DNA from: Favolaschia claudopus
Taxonomy: Eukaryota > Basidiomycota > Agaricomycetes > Agaricales > Mycenaceae
Assembly: GCA_037176885.1 (NCBI GenBank)
Contig: JAWWNJ010000010.1
Location: 372,001-436,000 of the forward strand
DNA length: 64,000 bases
Direction: 5' to 3'
The position numbers and the translations under genes are program-made. The notes beneath the pieces were generated by a model. It saw nothing but the letters and a program-made list of their open reading frames with translations, had not been told where the DNA came from and did not search any database. Shown here one piece after another: positions 46,169 to 58,401 of this stretch. Numbering within the stretch: position 1 is the first letter of the stretch; every line of letters starts with the position of its first letter.

Positions 46169-48061
46169 ATATACTTGTTTCACTTTTTATTACCTTGTGC
46201 ATTGCGCCTCAGGAGTAACAAGCCCACAAACTACGATCAGCATTCCTGCTCAGCGAATGAGATTCATCGAGACTCCAATAATCAATTGAGACTTATTAGA
46301 GAGTTCAAATTTGGGTCGATGATTGAACGAACGTCCGTCATGCGAGGCTGAGAGCTGAAGTGAAGCTATTTTTGCTCCGCAAACAAAAGAATGTAGTGCA
46401 GTGAACAGGAAACAAAACAGCAGATGTTGAAGATCTTGAGGCACATGGCCACTGGCCAGTGATGGAGAAGCAAAGCAGAAACGGATCAATCCGTCATCAG
46501 TGATTGTTGCCCACGAACACGTGCGGTCACAGCTTGTCTCCTCCCTCCATCTCGTCGATTTGCCGCTGATCGTAAACAAGCATGAACTCGCGATGAGACT
46601 GGTCTTAGCTGATGATCAACGCTGTATCACCTAGTCCCTGCTTGCTGAAGTCAAATTCTGTCATAAGTATCTCTCGTTCGCAGTTCGCGGTAGGTACATC
46701 TTGTGTACATTGGCAGCAAATTTTTCGGCTTGCCACCCTCTTGCTCCCATCAACGCTATTGGAGGTCTCGCTGTGCTCAGGGATTTACCTACTAGTACTG
46801 CGATTTACATGATGCTCTTTCCCCCCGACCTTACTCCGAATTTCTTGATCTCGTCTGCCGAGTTCTCGTTTCGGCTCGAATTCGCCGCTTGCTTTCTTCC
46901 TCTATGGGCCTCTAACTAGGACACAGACCTAAAACATGAAGATACACGAATCTCTTCTGGGATTCGACTGCTATTGGCAACAATGGAGCACCACGATCGT
47001 CATTTCTATCCTCACATATACGGAATGCAAAATCATTGTCATTGTTGTATGTGGGATGAACGCGCTGGTAAGCCCCACTTTTGATTCCGACGAGCCCCAC
47101 ATTTACGTCCGATCCAAGCCTCAGATTCTAAGCATTGTATGGAGACACACGAACGAAGAACGGCGGATCAGGATGTTATCAATGGTGGCAAAAATACCAG
47201 GTATGTTCTGCTGCCGGCTTTTTCGACCTTGAAAAACAAAACTCACAACTACCAAGGTTAGCCCATCGCTTTCCCCTTGATAACTGATTCATTCTGCGCG
47301 CTTTCTGTCCTTTCTCGTTCCATCGACTCGGCGGCGATCAGTCCCAGCTCGAGGCACTCCTCGACAGCGGCGTCGGTCAGAATTCAAGTGTCATACCTTC
47401 GTGATGCTCCGTCCATCAGCAAGTATTTATTTTCAACCAACAATTCAAACGACCTTTAATGTTACATTGCTCCTAGACTCCTAGCGGCCCTCCAGATCTG
47501 ACTATGTCTTGGGGAGTTTTCCACCCAAAGGCACGCGGTCGATGTACGGAAGTTGGTCGCAGTGTCCAGTTCAGACGCAAAAGTTGAGCACCTGCGACAA
47601 ATTTATTTATCTGTCGCTTTACGGTGCTTCCCTTCTAATACTCACTTCGTTCAACGGTTGTTACTGAGGTTCCAGAATCTTCTCACTACTTGTTGAGGAG
47701 GACTTATTCTGCGTGATTGGACCCCGTTTCAAGCAAAAATCTCTCCATGCCGCAGTATGGAGCGCCACCAACTGAAGGCTTTCAATTCTGACGCGTTCCT
47801 CGAATCATTTGCCCGCTTCCCCGCGTCTGAATTTACGGGAACAAGGTACGTTGTCCCGCCCTGTCACGCCACACGAATATATTCTGTGGACACTCTTGCT
47901 GCCTCCAATTGACTTAGTTCTGTGCAACAAATCGTAATAATGTGCCGCTTTCTAGGGTCTCCTTACAAACGATTGAATGCGCTTCTGTCATCTCATCTTA
48001 CCTGCGTTGACTTCCAATGATACTTATAGCCCCTGGAGCTCTTCGTGAAAGAGTGAATATC
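46169..48061. other. no clear gene
   Basis: 1.9 kb of mixed sequence with a few hydrophobic open frames (46612-46919, 46936-47232) that may be remnants of a membrane-protein gene. No exon chain could be built. Confidence 0.4.
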
Positions 48062-50217
48062 ATGTCCAACCGCTCATCGGTGTGTCCCTCCTTCCCTCTG
48101 CCGTTCACTTACTCTAACTCTACATCACAGCCCCCATCTTCGACCCAGATTCTCGTCATCGGAGGCGGCCCAGCTGGCTCATACGCCGCGACGGCGCTCG
48201 TTAGAGGTACCATTTTTGCATGTAGTTCAAATTCAAAGCTCACAACTGTCACAGAGGGTTTCGAAGTTCATCTCCTCGAGAAAGATCCCTTTCCTCGATA
48301 TCACATCGGCGAGAGTCTCCTTCCATCTTGGAGCTCGTTCCTCTCGTTCATCGGCGCCGCAGAGAAGGTGGCAAACTTTGGATTTACTCCCAAGGTTGTT
48401 TTCGTTCCTTTGTCTGTACTATTCTTATTCTTTGCGACACACTAATTAAACCCTCGTTAGGTCGGTGCGGCGTTGAAGCTCAACCAAGAGAAGCGAGAAG
48501 GATGTAAGCGTGCCTGTCTTCTCTCACTCAATTGTTTGATTCTCAAAAATTCGGTGTAGATCTCGGTTTCGGTCAAGTCACTGCCTGGAATGTGGTGAGT
48601 ATTCGTAATGAATTTATCTCAGGTTCTTTGCGGGTATATATATATTCATCTTGCACGCAGATTCGCTCCGAGTTCGACGACCTCCTGCTCAAACACGCCT
48701 CCTTATGCGCAGTCGTTGTCCATGAAGGCTTCTCCGTCCAGCAAATCCTCTTCTCCGCCGACCATCCATCTCAGCCCATTGCGGCGGAATGGAAAACCCG
48801 AGACGGTTCCACAGGGCGTATCAATTTTGACTGGCTCGTCGACGCGTCCGGGCGAAACGGAATCATGTCAACGAAATACCTGCACAATCGCAAGTTCAAT
48901 AGTATCTTGAGGAATAGAGCTGTTTGGGGGTATTGGAAGGGAGCGCGGGTGTATGCGAAAGGGACGGATCATGAGAATGCGCCCTGGTTTGAGGCGCTCA
49001 CTGGTGAGAATTCGAACCTCGACTTTTTCTCTCGTTCCACCGATAACGATTCATTTCTTGTGTTTGTCTCAGATGAATCCGGATGGGCTTGGTTCATCCC
49101 CTTGCACAACGGTACCGTTTCGGTCGGGATCGTAATCTCGGAGGAATCGCACCTCAAGAAGAAAGCTGCGATGCCATCATCTGATGAAGGCTCGGGCGAA
49201 ACGTACTATCTTTCTCAGTTGAAGCTCACTCCCGGGCTTGTTGATCTTCTGGGAGAAGCCAAGTTCTTGGGGGAGTTGAAGATGGCTTCGGACTATAGTT
49301 ATTCGGCGCTCCAATATGGCGGAAATAATTATCGGATTGTCGGGGATGCGGGAGGTGAGCGAACACATTGAGTCTCTGTACGAATCTGAAACTAATATTC
49401 ATCCGAACTTGACGCTTAGCTTTTGTAAGGTCTTTCTCGTGATGAATGCCTTTATACTGTTCAAGTTACTTGGAACCTGCAGATCGATCCCTTGTTCTCC
49501 TCTGGTGTTCACCTAGCATTCTCGTCTGCATTGAGTGCGGCTGCCACCATCGCCGCCTCAATTCGCGGACACTGCACGGAAGCCGAAGCGATTACATTTC
49601 ATGATTTAAAAACCAGCACCTCGTATACTCGGTTCGTCGCTCCTACCATACATTCGTACAGCACTGAATCCTGATCCATTCCACTAGTTTTATGCTCGCG
49701 GTTCTGGGCGTATACAAACAGATCAAGGCTCAAGAGAGCAACGTACTTTCCGACGTTGGTGAAGATAACTTCGACCGCGCCTTTGAATTTCTTCGTCCAG
49801 GTGAACACAATTTATCCTTCATCATTTTAAAAAAACTAACTCCTCCTTTCCTGCATTATAGTCGTCTTGGGAGGCGCAGACACTGATTCCTCCGTCACTG
49901 AAGACATGGTGCAAACCACCATTGATTTCTTCTCGCACGTCCTCGGCACCACCAACCCCGATATGCACGAATCCGTCGCTCAGCGAGTTAATACCTCGCT
50001 TATGGCGCCGGACGGGCCGATAATGGGCAAGGAGGCAGTAGCGGCAGTTGCTGGGGTTGATAAGGAGGCGAAAGAGGTGCTGTGGCAGATCAATTCGAAG
50101 AGGGGGCTGGATGTGTTGTATGATTGGGAGAAGGACTTTCGGAAGGAGAAGCTGGGTGGGTTTTGCGTTGTGCTGGAGAGGGGAGGGTTGGGCCTGCAGA
50201 GAGAGACAGATTTATAG
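48062..50217 (+). CDS. flavin-dependent halogenase
   Basis: Ten exons: 48062-48079, 48131-48206, 48255-48394, 48461-48503, 48560-48594, 48661-49354, 49420-49424, 49483-49631, 49688-49800 and 49862-50217. They total 1629 nt, 542 residues. The N-terminus has the FAD-binding GGGPAGS and HLLEKDPFPRYHIGESLLPS. The middle has the halogenase hallmark WxWxIP as SGWAWFIPLHNG. Next comes GDAGAFIDPLFSSGVHLAFSSA, typical of FAD-dependent halogenases. The family uses reduced flavin, oxygen and halide to make hypohalous acid for chlorinating or brominating aromatic or phenolic substrates; a separate flavin reductase is needed. No polyketide or terpene synthase lies in the window, so the substrate is unknown. 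One exon is only 5 nt long and supplies part of GAF. Met 48062 gives a 6-residue first exon; the intron after it does not alter frame, so the junction is likely but not forced. Confidence 0.85.
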
Positions 50218-50526
50218 AGGTTTAATGTCTGTATGTACTATCAGAATGCTTGTATTTTTTCTTCTTTTCTCGTGAATAGGAATAACGGTTTCAGATGCAA
50301 AACGAAAGCAGCGATTAAGTAATCTCATTCATCGACTTTTGCTTTTCAGTTCCACTTGTTCCTCCCAGGCTTGACAGCTAGATTGAAAGCCCTGCTTTGC
50401 TATTCATTTTCGTTGGCGCGTTTACAATCGCTGTGAATTCTTTGGATCAACATCGAGTTGATGCCTGATGGCCAATCTGATGGCTCGACCCTTTCTTCCT
50501 CTACCCTCATCATCGGCGAAATCGCC

Positions 50527-52601
50527 ATGCATCCTGCGCTGCACATTGACAATATCAAGCGACTCCCGGCCTCCAAACGGGTAACACCTGAATCTGACAC
50601 TGAAGATAGCTCTAACTGTCATTCAAGTCTCTGTGCAATGCCGCCGTATCTGGCACCCGTACCCTAGAGAATTTGAAGCTCGTTCGGACGACTGTACTCA
50701 CATCAACACCAGCCGAACGCCTATTGATCCTCCCAGTTCTTTATTTCAACCTCAATCCCACGGAAATCCCCGCCTTCGATGTTTTTGACTCCGAAAGCAA
50801 ATCCCAGGCGACTCTCCTTGCCGCACACTACACCATCGGTAGGGCGGTATACTCTATCGAGGCGCTCTATACACTGGAACTACCGGAGGGAATCGGAGTT
50901 GATTTGTGGCCGCGCATCTGGCCCTGGCTTCGCTTCCTTTACTTTCATCAGCACCGGAATCCGAATCATGACTCCACGGCCGAGCAGAGTTTTTTTCTTG
51001 ACTTTCTGCTGTTTGTAGGAAAATTAGCCGACGAGACGGCGAGCTCTGATCTCATAGTTTCGACACCTTGGTTTTGGTTTATGTTGGGCCGAACTTGGCA
51101 CCATGTCCCCGCAGTTTCAGATCTTCAAAAACGCATGCTCGCTTTCAATGAGCTGCGTCACTTCCTGCTGGACAAAAAATTGACCGATCCCGCTAATATG
51201 GAGGAGTTCGTGGATGGGGCCGGCGGAACTCTATACGACATTGCGTATCTGGTGGTTATCTACATCAACGCCGTGATACTCGACGAGGACTCCGTCATGG
51301 ATGTCAACCACATCCAGTTCCTTCAATCCGTGTTGACCTTTGTAGGCATAATCGATCCCACCCTTGACGATCCTCGGGATGCACCTGCCACTCTGGGACG
51401 ATTTGGGGAAGCGCTCCTCTCGAACGATATCCTAGCCGCACTCACACACGCTTTGTTGTCGTTGATCAAAACTTCGACACCTTCCACAGCCTCCGCTCTC
51501 CGCGCTTGCTTCAATCTGCTCACGACCTTCTTTATCAGCACCTCCGGTTCTGCGCGACTTGCAGAAACCGTAAAAGGCGGTTTCTTCGTCGCTCTCATTC
51601 ACTGCGCTCGTTCTCGATTTGCCAGGGATCTACAGATGCACCTGAAGTTGTATCTTGACGGAATATTATCAGCAGCAGCGATTGACCACCGGCTACTTTC
51701 TGCAGTAGAGTCCCTTTGGCACAGCATCGACACACTCACAGATAGTCCGGCCTTCAAACCCTCAGGGGTCATTCATGAATCATGGATGGCATTTCGTTCT
51801 CTGGTCAACGAACGCTTGGGAGTGTTTCGTGAATTCAAAGAGACTGCCTCCTCAATGCGAGCTTGCGATAATCTTGACGTGAGGCTCCTTGTTCTCTCAT
51901 CAAAGCCAAGCTGACATGCACTCAAGTGCTTCACCATGGACGCAAAGGAGGAATTTCGACGTTGTTCTGGTTGTCAGAGTTTCTATTATTGCTCTTCCGA
52001 ATGCCAAGTCGTAGATTGGAGGAATGGCGGACACCGCGAGGCGTGTAACTCGTACGGAACGCTGCTATTAGGTACATCAAATTTTATCCACCCCGTAGCT
52101 ATTTAGGCTGAGTTCAATTCCTCAGGCGAGAAAAACAAAGATAACTACAACGCCCGCCAGCGATCCTTCCTCCGATTCCTCGTGCACCACCACTACCAAC
52201 AACACAAATTCGTGTTACACTTCAAACAAACTCTCTTCATGGCCACATACCCGGACCAAGCATTGGTCACAATATACGACTATAGCGAGGGCGCTGTGAA
52301 CGTCGACATCAAATCCGCTCGGAGGATGGAAATTCTCTTTGGATCAGAATGGGATGATATTGTGGCGCGTGCAGCTACCAGTCGCGGGCGGATCGGTGTT
52401 GATGTTGTGATCATTGGTGCACCAACGGGGTCAAGATGTTTGGTGGTTCCTCTGCGATCGAGTGCGTCGGTTGTGCGGGAAAGAATGACAGAGTTGGCTG
52501 GGACACTGCCGGCGCCTAGGCAGTGGGATCCCAAGATCATTTCGGGTAAGGTGGAGGCGATTCTCCTGGGAGACGGCGCAAATGTTGTAGAGAATCATTG
52601 A
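50527..52601 (+). CDS. MYND zinc-finger protein, intact paralogue
   Basis: Exons 50527-50580, 50628-51878, 51927-52071 and 52126-52601; 641 residues. The N-terminal 430 residues are helical, with WPRIWPWLRFLYFHQHRNP and FWFMLGRTWHHVPAV, a layout common in Agaricomycete MYND proteins. The zinc finger spans the third exon: Cys residues of RACDNLDC, then CSGCQSFYYCSSECQ, with HREAC closing the second site. The C-terminal part (LVTIYDYSEGAVNVDIKSARR, GDGANVVENH) is conserved with the pseudogene. MYND fingers usually mediate protein-protein contacts; the specific role is unknown. An upstream in-frame Met at 50458 exists, but 50527 matches the paralogue start. Confidence 0.8.
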
Positions 52602-52770
52602 TTCAGCAAGTCGAACTCAATCCCATGGTTTTCGGCCAATTGTCGCCCGTGTCAGGTGCAATTTACTACGCTGATCAATCGAATGCATTTCATGTGGAAA
52701 ATGAAAACAGAAACTAAATCCTACTCCTACGACAAGACTTCAGATATCCAACTCGACCTACAATGCAAGC

Positions 52771-53721
52771 TCAAATCACTGATGAGAATAGCGATCGAGA
52801 ATCCAAACGCACCGAATCAATCGCTGCATTGACAGCCGGCAAATACTTGTCTGTAATGAACGCAGCGATATCCCGAGGACCCTGAGCCCTACACGGACCG
52901 TTGCAAGTGGCAGCTCTGATGTGCGCAGAAACAAGCGAGTTCAGCGCATAGAACGTCGCACGCGGTTTGAGGGTCAACATCGCCGACGCTTCATCGAGGT
53001 ATTCAAAGATCCAAGCACGCGGATGAACGCGATGAGGAAGACCCGTCGCAATGGGCTCATACTGTTGAGTGTACGCAGCACACTGGTTACACTTGAGCCA
53101 ACAGTATTCGGCGCTCGAGCAGGGAAGCATGCGACCTGTGGAGGCAGCCGCCACTCCGCATGCATGGTGATATTTCAACAAGGCTTGGAAATGGCCGGCG
53201 GAGAGGTGTTTGAGCTGGGGTTTCGATTTAGTGTCACCGAGGACGGCGAATAGATCGGTTTTCAGCGCTTGTTTCGCCGCGGCTTGCGCGACATCACGCC
53301 AACCACGATAACATGCGATGGCGAAGACGCCGATGCAGTGCGTCTCGATGTAGGTATGGATATGCTTTTGGAGCAGAGGGGTGAGGAACTGCATGTCATA
53401 TTTACCGAGGATGAGTTCAACGAAGGTGTCGAGCTCCTCGAGCCCATCGAAGGCGACCAGCGTGTCTGCGCCTGGGTACCACATTCTGAGAAAGCGGTCA
53501 AAGATATGGCTTGATTCGTCGATGGGTAAAAGCGGTGTCTCTGCTTCGGTGTCTGCATGCGGGAGCGAGAAGAGCTGCCGGAAAAATGGGCTTGCACAAA
53601 CGAGGACTGCGCGGTAGACGCGGAAAGCGACACCGTCAGAAGTGCGGAGGATGGTGTCTGCGCTGGGATCGTTGAATGGCGGGGAAGGCATGAATGAGGT
53701 GATACTCTGAGAGGAGGACAT
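52771..53721 (-). CDS. BTB/POZ domain protein
   Basis: Single open frame of 316 codons. Near the start it reads PSADTILRTSDGVAFRVYRAVLVCASPFFRQLFSLP, the BTB/POZ dimerisation core, then ILGKYDMQFLTPLLQKHIHTYIE. The C-terminal half has Cys residues (CWLKCNQCAAY, CNGPC) that might bind metal. Proteins of this size and layout are a large family in mushrooms. BTB proteins often serve as adaptors for Cul3 ubiquitin ligases; this is family knowledge, not shown here. The start codon lies 135 bp from the foldback element. Confidence 0.85.
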   Translation of the reverse strand: MSSSQSITSFMPSPPFNDPSADTILRTSDGVAFRVYRAVLVCASPFFRQLFSLPHADTEAETPLLPIDESSHIFDRFLRMWYPGADTLVAFDGLEELDTFVELILGKYDMQFLTPLLQKHIHTYIETHCIGVFAIACYRGWRDVAQAAAKQALKTDLFAVLGDTKSKPQLKHLSAGHFQALLKYHHACGVAAASTGRMLPCSSAEYCWLKCNQCAAYTQQYEPIATGLPHRVHPRAWIFEYLDEASAMLTLKPRATFYALNSLVSAHIRAATCNGPCRAQGPRDIAAFITDKYLPAVNAAIDSVRLDSRSLFSSVI

Positions 53722-53855
53722 GCTCGTCGCTTGGTGTGAATCCGTCGTGCAAGAGGTCGGTGGAATCGAAGGGTCCTCGAGGATGCGGCGTGGACATCGT
53801 ATATAAGTAGATGGGCGTTTAATTTGACGAGTTTGTTTGCCATCGTCCTACCTTA

Positions 53856-54367
53856 GCAGCGTTCAGGTTCGAACCTGGACACTCGGAGTGTAAACGTCCG
53901 TTCGAACCGTTTCCACCCATATATGGTAGTACAGTTCGAGCGAATACCTGAACCATGGTTCGAACGGTTCAAACCATCAGCTGAACCGTTTGAACCGTGG
54001 CCATGGTTAGAACCGTTCGAACCAAAAAAGTCGAAGTTAAACGAACTGTTTGAACCGAAAGAGTTCAAGTGAGCTGAACTGTTTGAACCGTTTGAACCGT
54101 TCGAACCAAAAAAGTCGAAGGCAGACTAACCGTTTGAACCAAATTTGTTTAAGTTCACTGAACCGTTTGAACCAAAATTGTTGAGTCTGCATGAACCGTT
54201 CACGAACCGTTCGAACCGTTTGAACCAAAAAAGTTGAACACAAAAAAGGTTGAAACACCTAAAAAAAATGGGTTAGATCTATTCAGAACTCCTTAGAAAG
54301 CTTTTAAAGACCTCCACGTAGATCTAGGGAGCTGATTTGATTCAAATAAATAGACGAGAGAGAAACA
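53856..54367 (+). repeat. left inverted repeat of foldback element
   Basis: Built from many diverged 10-20-bp units of the type GAACCGTTTGAACCGTTCGAACC and spacers, plus a unique inner part (AGATCTAGGGAGCTGATTTGATTC). GGTTCGAACC matches the pol III B-box consensus core. Confidence 0.85.
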
Positions 54368-54498
54368 CTTGCTCACCGGAAGCATACTTATATCAGGAGT
54401 ACAAGCCTGCTGGAGTGAAAGGCTAATGGACAAGCCTCCTTGACAGTTTTCCGTCCATTGTACTCGGTAGCCAGAATGGGGAAAGTACAAAAAACAAA

Positions 54499-55293
54499 TT
54501 GAAAAGGGAGCGAAAAGGGAAAATTCAAGGGAAACAGAGGAGAATCCTTGTCTTGTCTGGGTCCTCAAGTACTTACTGCTACTTGAGTGGTAGCAAATCA
54601 GGAGTCTTTAAGTTTGAAGACTGCCTATGCTTCACATCAGTTTTTGTTAGAGTTGTCTCTGACTCTTGTGGCCTTCAGCAAGAGAACGTTGCCAGAGCGT
54701 GTCCTAACAGTTTTGTGTTACTCATTGCTCACCACCTCATTCAGCTGAGGAACCGACGTGAAGTTACAATTGCATCGCACGCACACACAGCTTTGATGGA
54801 CTCACCTCAGAGCCTCTACTCACCTTCATCAGGAAAAACTCTCCGGACCGTAGCTGCCCGCTTAGGTATATTGCTTGCTGTAGTGCCTGTAGTCAATGTA
54901 GCTCAAGTGGGATCTATGTGGATCATGTCGCTTCCTAGCAAAGTTCTGTACTGCGCAACATCACATTGTTGGTCTATGTATGCTCCGTGGCCGGCCTTCC
55001 CTCAAGCTTCAAGTATCAAGGCTCAAGATACATTCAAGTCACTTCTCTCGGCCGTTCAAGAGCATCAGGCCCTCGTTCAAGTTCACCCTGTTCAAGCTCT
55101 GCCACTTCAAAATCTCGACCGCGAACCTCAACTTACCGATCTGAATGCCACACCCCCGTCAAGCTCGTGCTCTCAAAATTTGTTGCTAACGTTTGTTGGT
55201 GGATGTGGGTATGGTGGAGGGCATGAGAAGCGGATTTCATGTCTTCATTCCCTGCTGCGGTACGTTCCCTCATTTCATATGTCCCATCGCTAA
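54499..55293 (+). CDS. hypothetical open frame inside foldback element
   Basis: 264 codons, Ser-rich, with a weakly hydrophobic stretch (LGILLAVVPVVNVAQVGSMWIM). It has no catalytic motif. Its distal half coincides with a TCAAG-repeat stretch, which makes it more likely a chance open frame than a gene. Confidence 0.25.
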   Translation: MKRERKGKIQGKQRRILVLSGSSSTYCYLSGSKSGVFKFEDCLCFTSVFVRVVSDSCGLQQENVARACPNSFVLLIAHHLIQLRNRREVTIASHAHTALMDSPQSLYSPSSGKTLRTVAARLGILLAVVPVVNVAQVGSMWIMSLPSKVLYCATSHCWSMYAPWPAFPQASSIKAQDTFKSLLSAVQEHQALVQVHPVQALPLQNLDREPQLTDLNATPPSSSCSQNLLLTFVGGCGYGGGHEKRISCLHSLLRYVPSFHMSHR

Positions 55294-56718
55294 CGCACAG
55301 TGTCTTGCTCGCGCATAGGAATCAATACCTCTTCCCTTCTGGTTTCGGCGAGGGCGCCTCTGGTGTAGTAAGTGATTAATGCCACCTATCTGTACTGCAT
55401 CTCACCAATTTGACCTCACAGTTGGTCACACCAGTTTTTCACATCCGCTGTCGATCTCTGCAAGGCACGCATACACCTGCGACACATTTCACAAGGGTAA
55501 GTATGAGATTGATATGACACTAGTCTCTTGTAAACAGACGCTACAACATTATGGTCCTCGTACCTGCGGTATGTTGTAGTCTGTCAAAAAGGTCCATCGG
55601 CCGATCGTTGCCCGACCTTATTATATAATCACAAATTTCTTGGGACTCTTTTTGCAACACTTAACGCGTCTTTGGTAGAGATTTGTTTTGGAAACACCTA
55701 GTGGACTCCTCCTTAACAGTTGTGTCAGCCAACACTAAGCAAAATATGGGCGCAAAGGTGAGATTGAAAAAATCGCTGACAAATCCTGACAAATCATAGA
55801 TTTTTCCCTCGACCCCATCCCAAAGCAAATTTCATATTCTGAGTAGACAGAGCTTTATAAGGCATGTATATAGTTAATTTGCCCAGCTAAAGTTTACCCT
55901 CAATAAATGTGCGGCGATGCGGGAGGCAGCACAGTGTGTGGGAATAAATTCAAACTCCGATGATTGGTAATAAGGTCGAGCAGCTGTCACAGTGACGCGG
56001 TTACTAACAGACTAATATGACACACAATCCGTAGCTCGACCTCGAGTGACTCATGTATTATTTACACTGTGGCATAATATCATCTCCGAGTCGTTCACTA
56101 TCTATCGGTATTGGCCGATGGGTTCTATGGTGCGCTATATTGTACTACGTTGAATTTATCACTACGAAGCTACACCGCGATGTCGACTGCCACTATGACT
56201 ACATCAACTACAGAGCAAGATATATTTCTGAGTGGCTCCTACAGTGAGCTATATAATGGGGGGGTAAACGACAGGACTATGCTGACTACATCAGCTATGT
56301 CGGTCGATGTATGCGGTGTGTTTTTTCCTGATGAAGTTGACTCTGTTCCGAATTCGACGATTCACAACGCACATCTACAGCAATAGGCAGCCTTTCTTGA
56401 TTCATTATTTTGATATTACTTACTCACTTTCACTGCCTCGTAGTTGTATTTATTCTGTATGTTTCCTAAATCAATTCCCTGCGCGTTTGCAACGAGTCCC
56501 CTGCTTAACTGGACTTGCCCGACGAAATCCAACAATGACTATAAGACTCCCATGAGTGGCGAGGAATTAAATACAACAGAAGTGATTACTACCAGCTACC
56601 TGTGTGCATATCAAGGTGTATAATGGACAGAGTCTGGGTTTGGGGGCATAGCACAGTTTTCGATTGAATCTTCACGATTGAAGTTATTCAGACTCTCAAC
56701 AATGTTGCAACAGCTACG

Positions 56719-57228
56719 TGTTCTCTCTCTTCTATTTAGTTGAATCAAATCAGCTCCCTAGATCTAGGTGGAGGTCTTTAAAAGCTTTCTAGGGAGTTCT
56801 GAATAGATCTAACCCATTTTTTAGGTGTTTCAAACTTTTTTTGTGTTCAACTTTTTTGGTTCAAACGGTTCGAACGGTTCGTGGACGGTTCATGCAGACT
56901 CAACAATTTTGGTTCAAACGGTTCAGTGAACTTAAACAAATTTGGTTCAAACGGTTAGTCTGCCTTCGACTTTTTTGGTTCGAACGGTTCAAACGGTTCA
57001 AACAGTTCAGCTCACTTGAACTCTTTCGGTTCAAACAGTTCGTTTAACTTCGACTTTTTTGGTTCGAACGGTTCTAACCATGGCCACGGTTCAAACGGTT
57101 CAGCTGATGGTTTGAACCGTTCGAACCATGGTTCAGGTATTCGCTCGAACTGTACTACCATATATGGGTGGAAACGGTTCGAACGGACGTTTACACTCCG
57201 AGTGTCTCGGTTCGAACTTGAACGCTGC
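56719..57228 (-). repeat. right inverted repeat of foldback element
   Basis: Reverse complement of 53856-54367 with small differences, including the inner unique part. Confidence 0.85.
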
Positions 57229-57239
57229 GGTTGCTGCAT

Positions 57240-58190
57240 CGTCGAAGTTTGTGTGTGAAGATTCCCAGCGTTCTCGTGAGAAGGAGCGGCGAACAAGTTC
57301 GAGCGCAATGGGCGTGCGAGGCCGAGGGATGCAGTCATAATGCGAAGTCAATTGTATGGAGATACCGAAGCGCTGGAGAATAGCAAGGCGGACAAGCAGT
57401 TGCGAAGGAGAGTCAGCCTATTTGTCGCAAACCGGCGGAGATTAAATTCCAGGATACGACCTGGGTGACGGAAGGAATAGAAAGGAGCCGAAGTGTATAG
57501 AAATCAAGCGAGAGCTTAGTAAGGGCCATGCCATAGAGCAGCGAAACGTATCTTGGAACCAACCAGGAAAAGCTGTCAGCACTTAACGAATATAGGGATG
57601 GGTACGCACCTCTCACCGCCCTGGTTATCAACTTTGTTGTCTTCTCTCTCGTCCCCCCAAGTCCAGTACCTTCCCACCAGCTCCCTATCACCAGCTTCGC
57701 AGCTCGAGCCTCAGCGCGGAAACGCCGGAAAGTCGTATTCGTTCGCGATCCAGGCTCACAGGAGCAAATGTAGGTAGCCCGAAGACATAGACCACGGTGA
57801 TACACGCCGGTCGACGGTATCCCAGCAGAATTCACGCTCAGCGCTCGACATTGGAGGAGACAGGAGGAAAGACAAAATGGTGGATGGCGAGGCACGTGTT
57901 CGTGGCATATCATCAATGATCTCGGAACGCCGCCTACTCTCGTTGCTTTCGACCGTCACCATCGTTTTAACCGCCGCCTCGCTGTGCCGCATCCAACTTC
58001 CAAGCCCTTCCAGAATGCCCCCGCCATCTCGGCCCATATGCTCCGCACCAAGACACTCAGTGTCTTGTTGACCGCGCGATCCTGATCGATTGGGATTTAG
58101 CATTCCCTCGAGCCGCCATTCGGATTCCGAGTCATTTCATGCAGACATTTCAAAAATTCCTTCCTAGTTGTACAACGGTGAGTGTTGGAA
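57240..58190. repeat. diverged dispersed repeat (copy A)
   Basis: 57720-57870 resembles 61636-61775 and 57888-57975 resembles 63027-63112, all in the same orientation. Overlapping open frames on both strands (up to 167 codons) show no family features. It is probably decayed repeat or gene-duplicate DNA. Confidence 0.45.
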
Positions 58191-58401
58191 TCATGTGGAT
58201 GCACCCAGCTTGTTAAACATTCCTGTTGCTAGGAGCTTAACTCGGTGACCGTCTCCTGCTCCCAGGACTCGCACTTCGATGCCTTCTAATTGGCCAAGCC
58301 TGTTATCGACTTGATCCTGGATTCCTGAGATGAGTACTTCTCCTTTGACGTGAGAAACGTTCCCACCTCTTCCGCTACGTCGACAGGACCATCGCCTCTC
58401 A

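Larger units (their letters stand above)
53856..57228. mobile_element. foldback-type element with long repetitive inverted repeats
   Basis: About 3.37 kb bounded by inverted repeats of about 510 bp. Both ends start GCAGCGTTCA(G/A)GTTCGAACC. No clear target-site duplication was found. The interior (54368-56718) has a 264-codon open frame at 54499-55293 without transposase features and a TCAAG-rich part, so the element appears non-autonomous. Confidence 0.75.
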
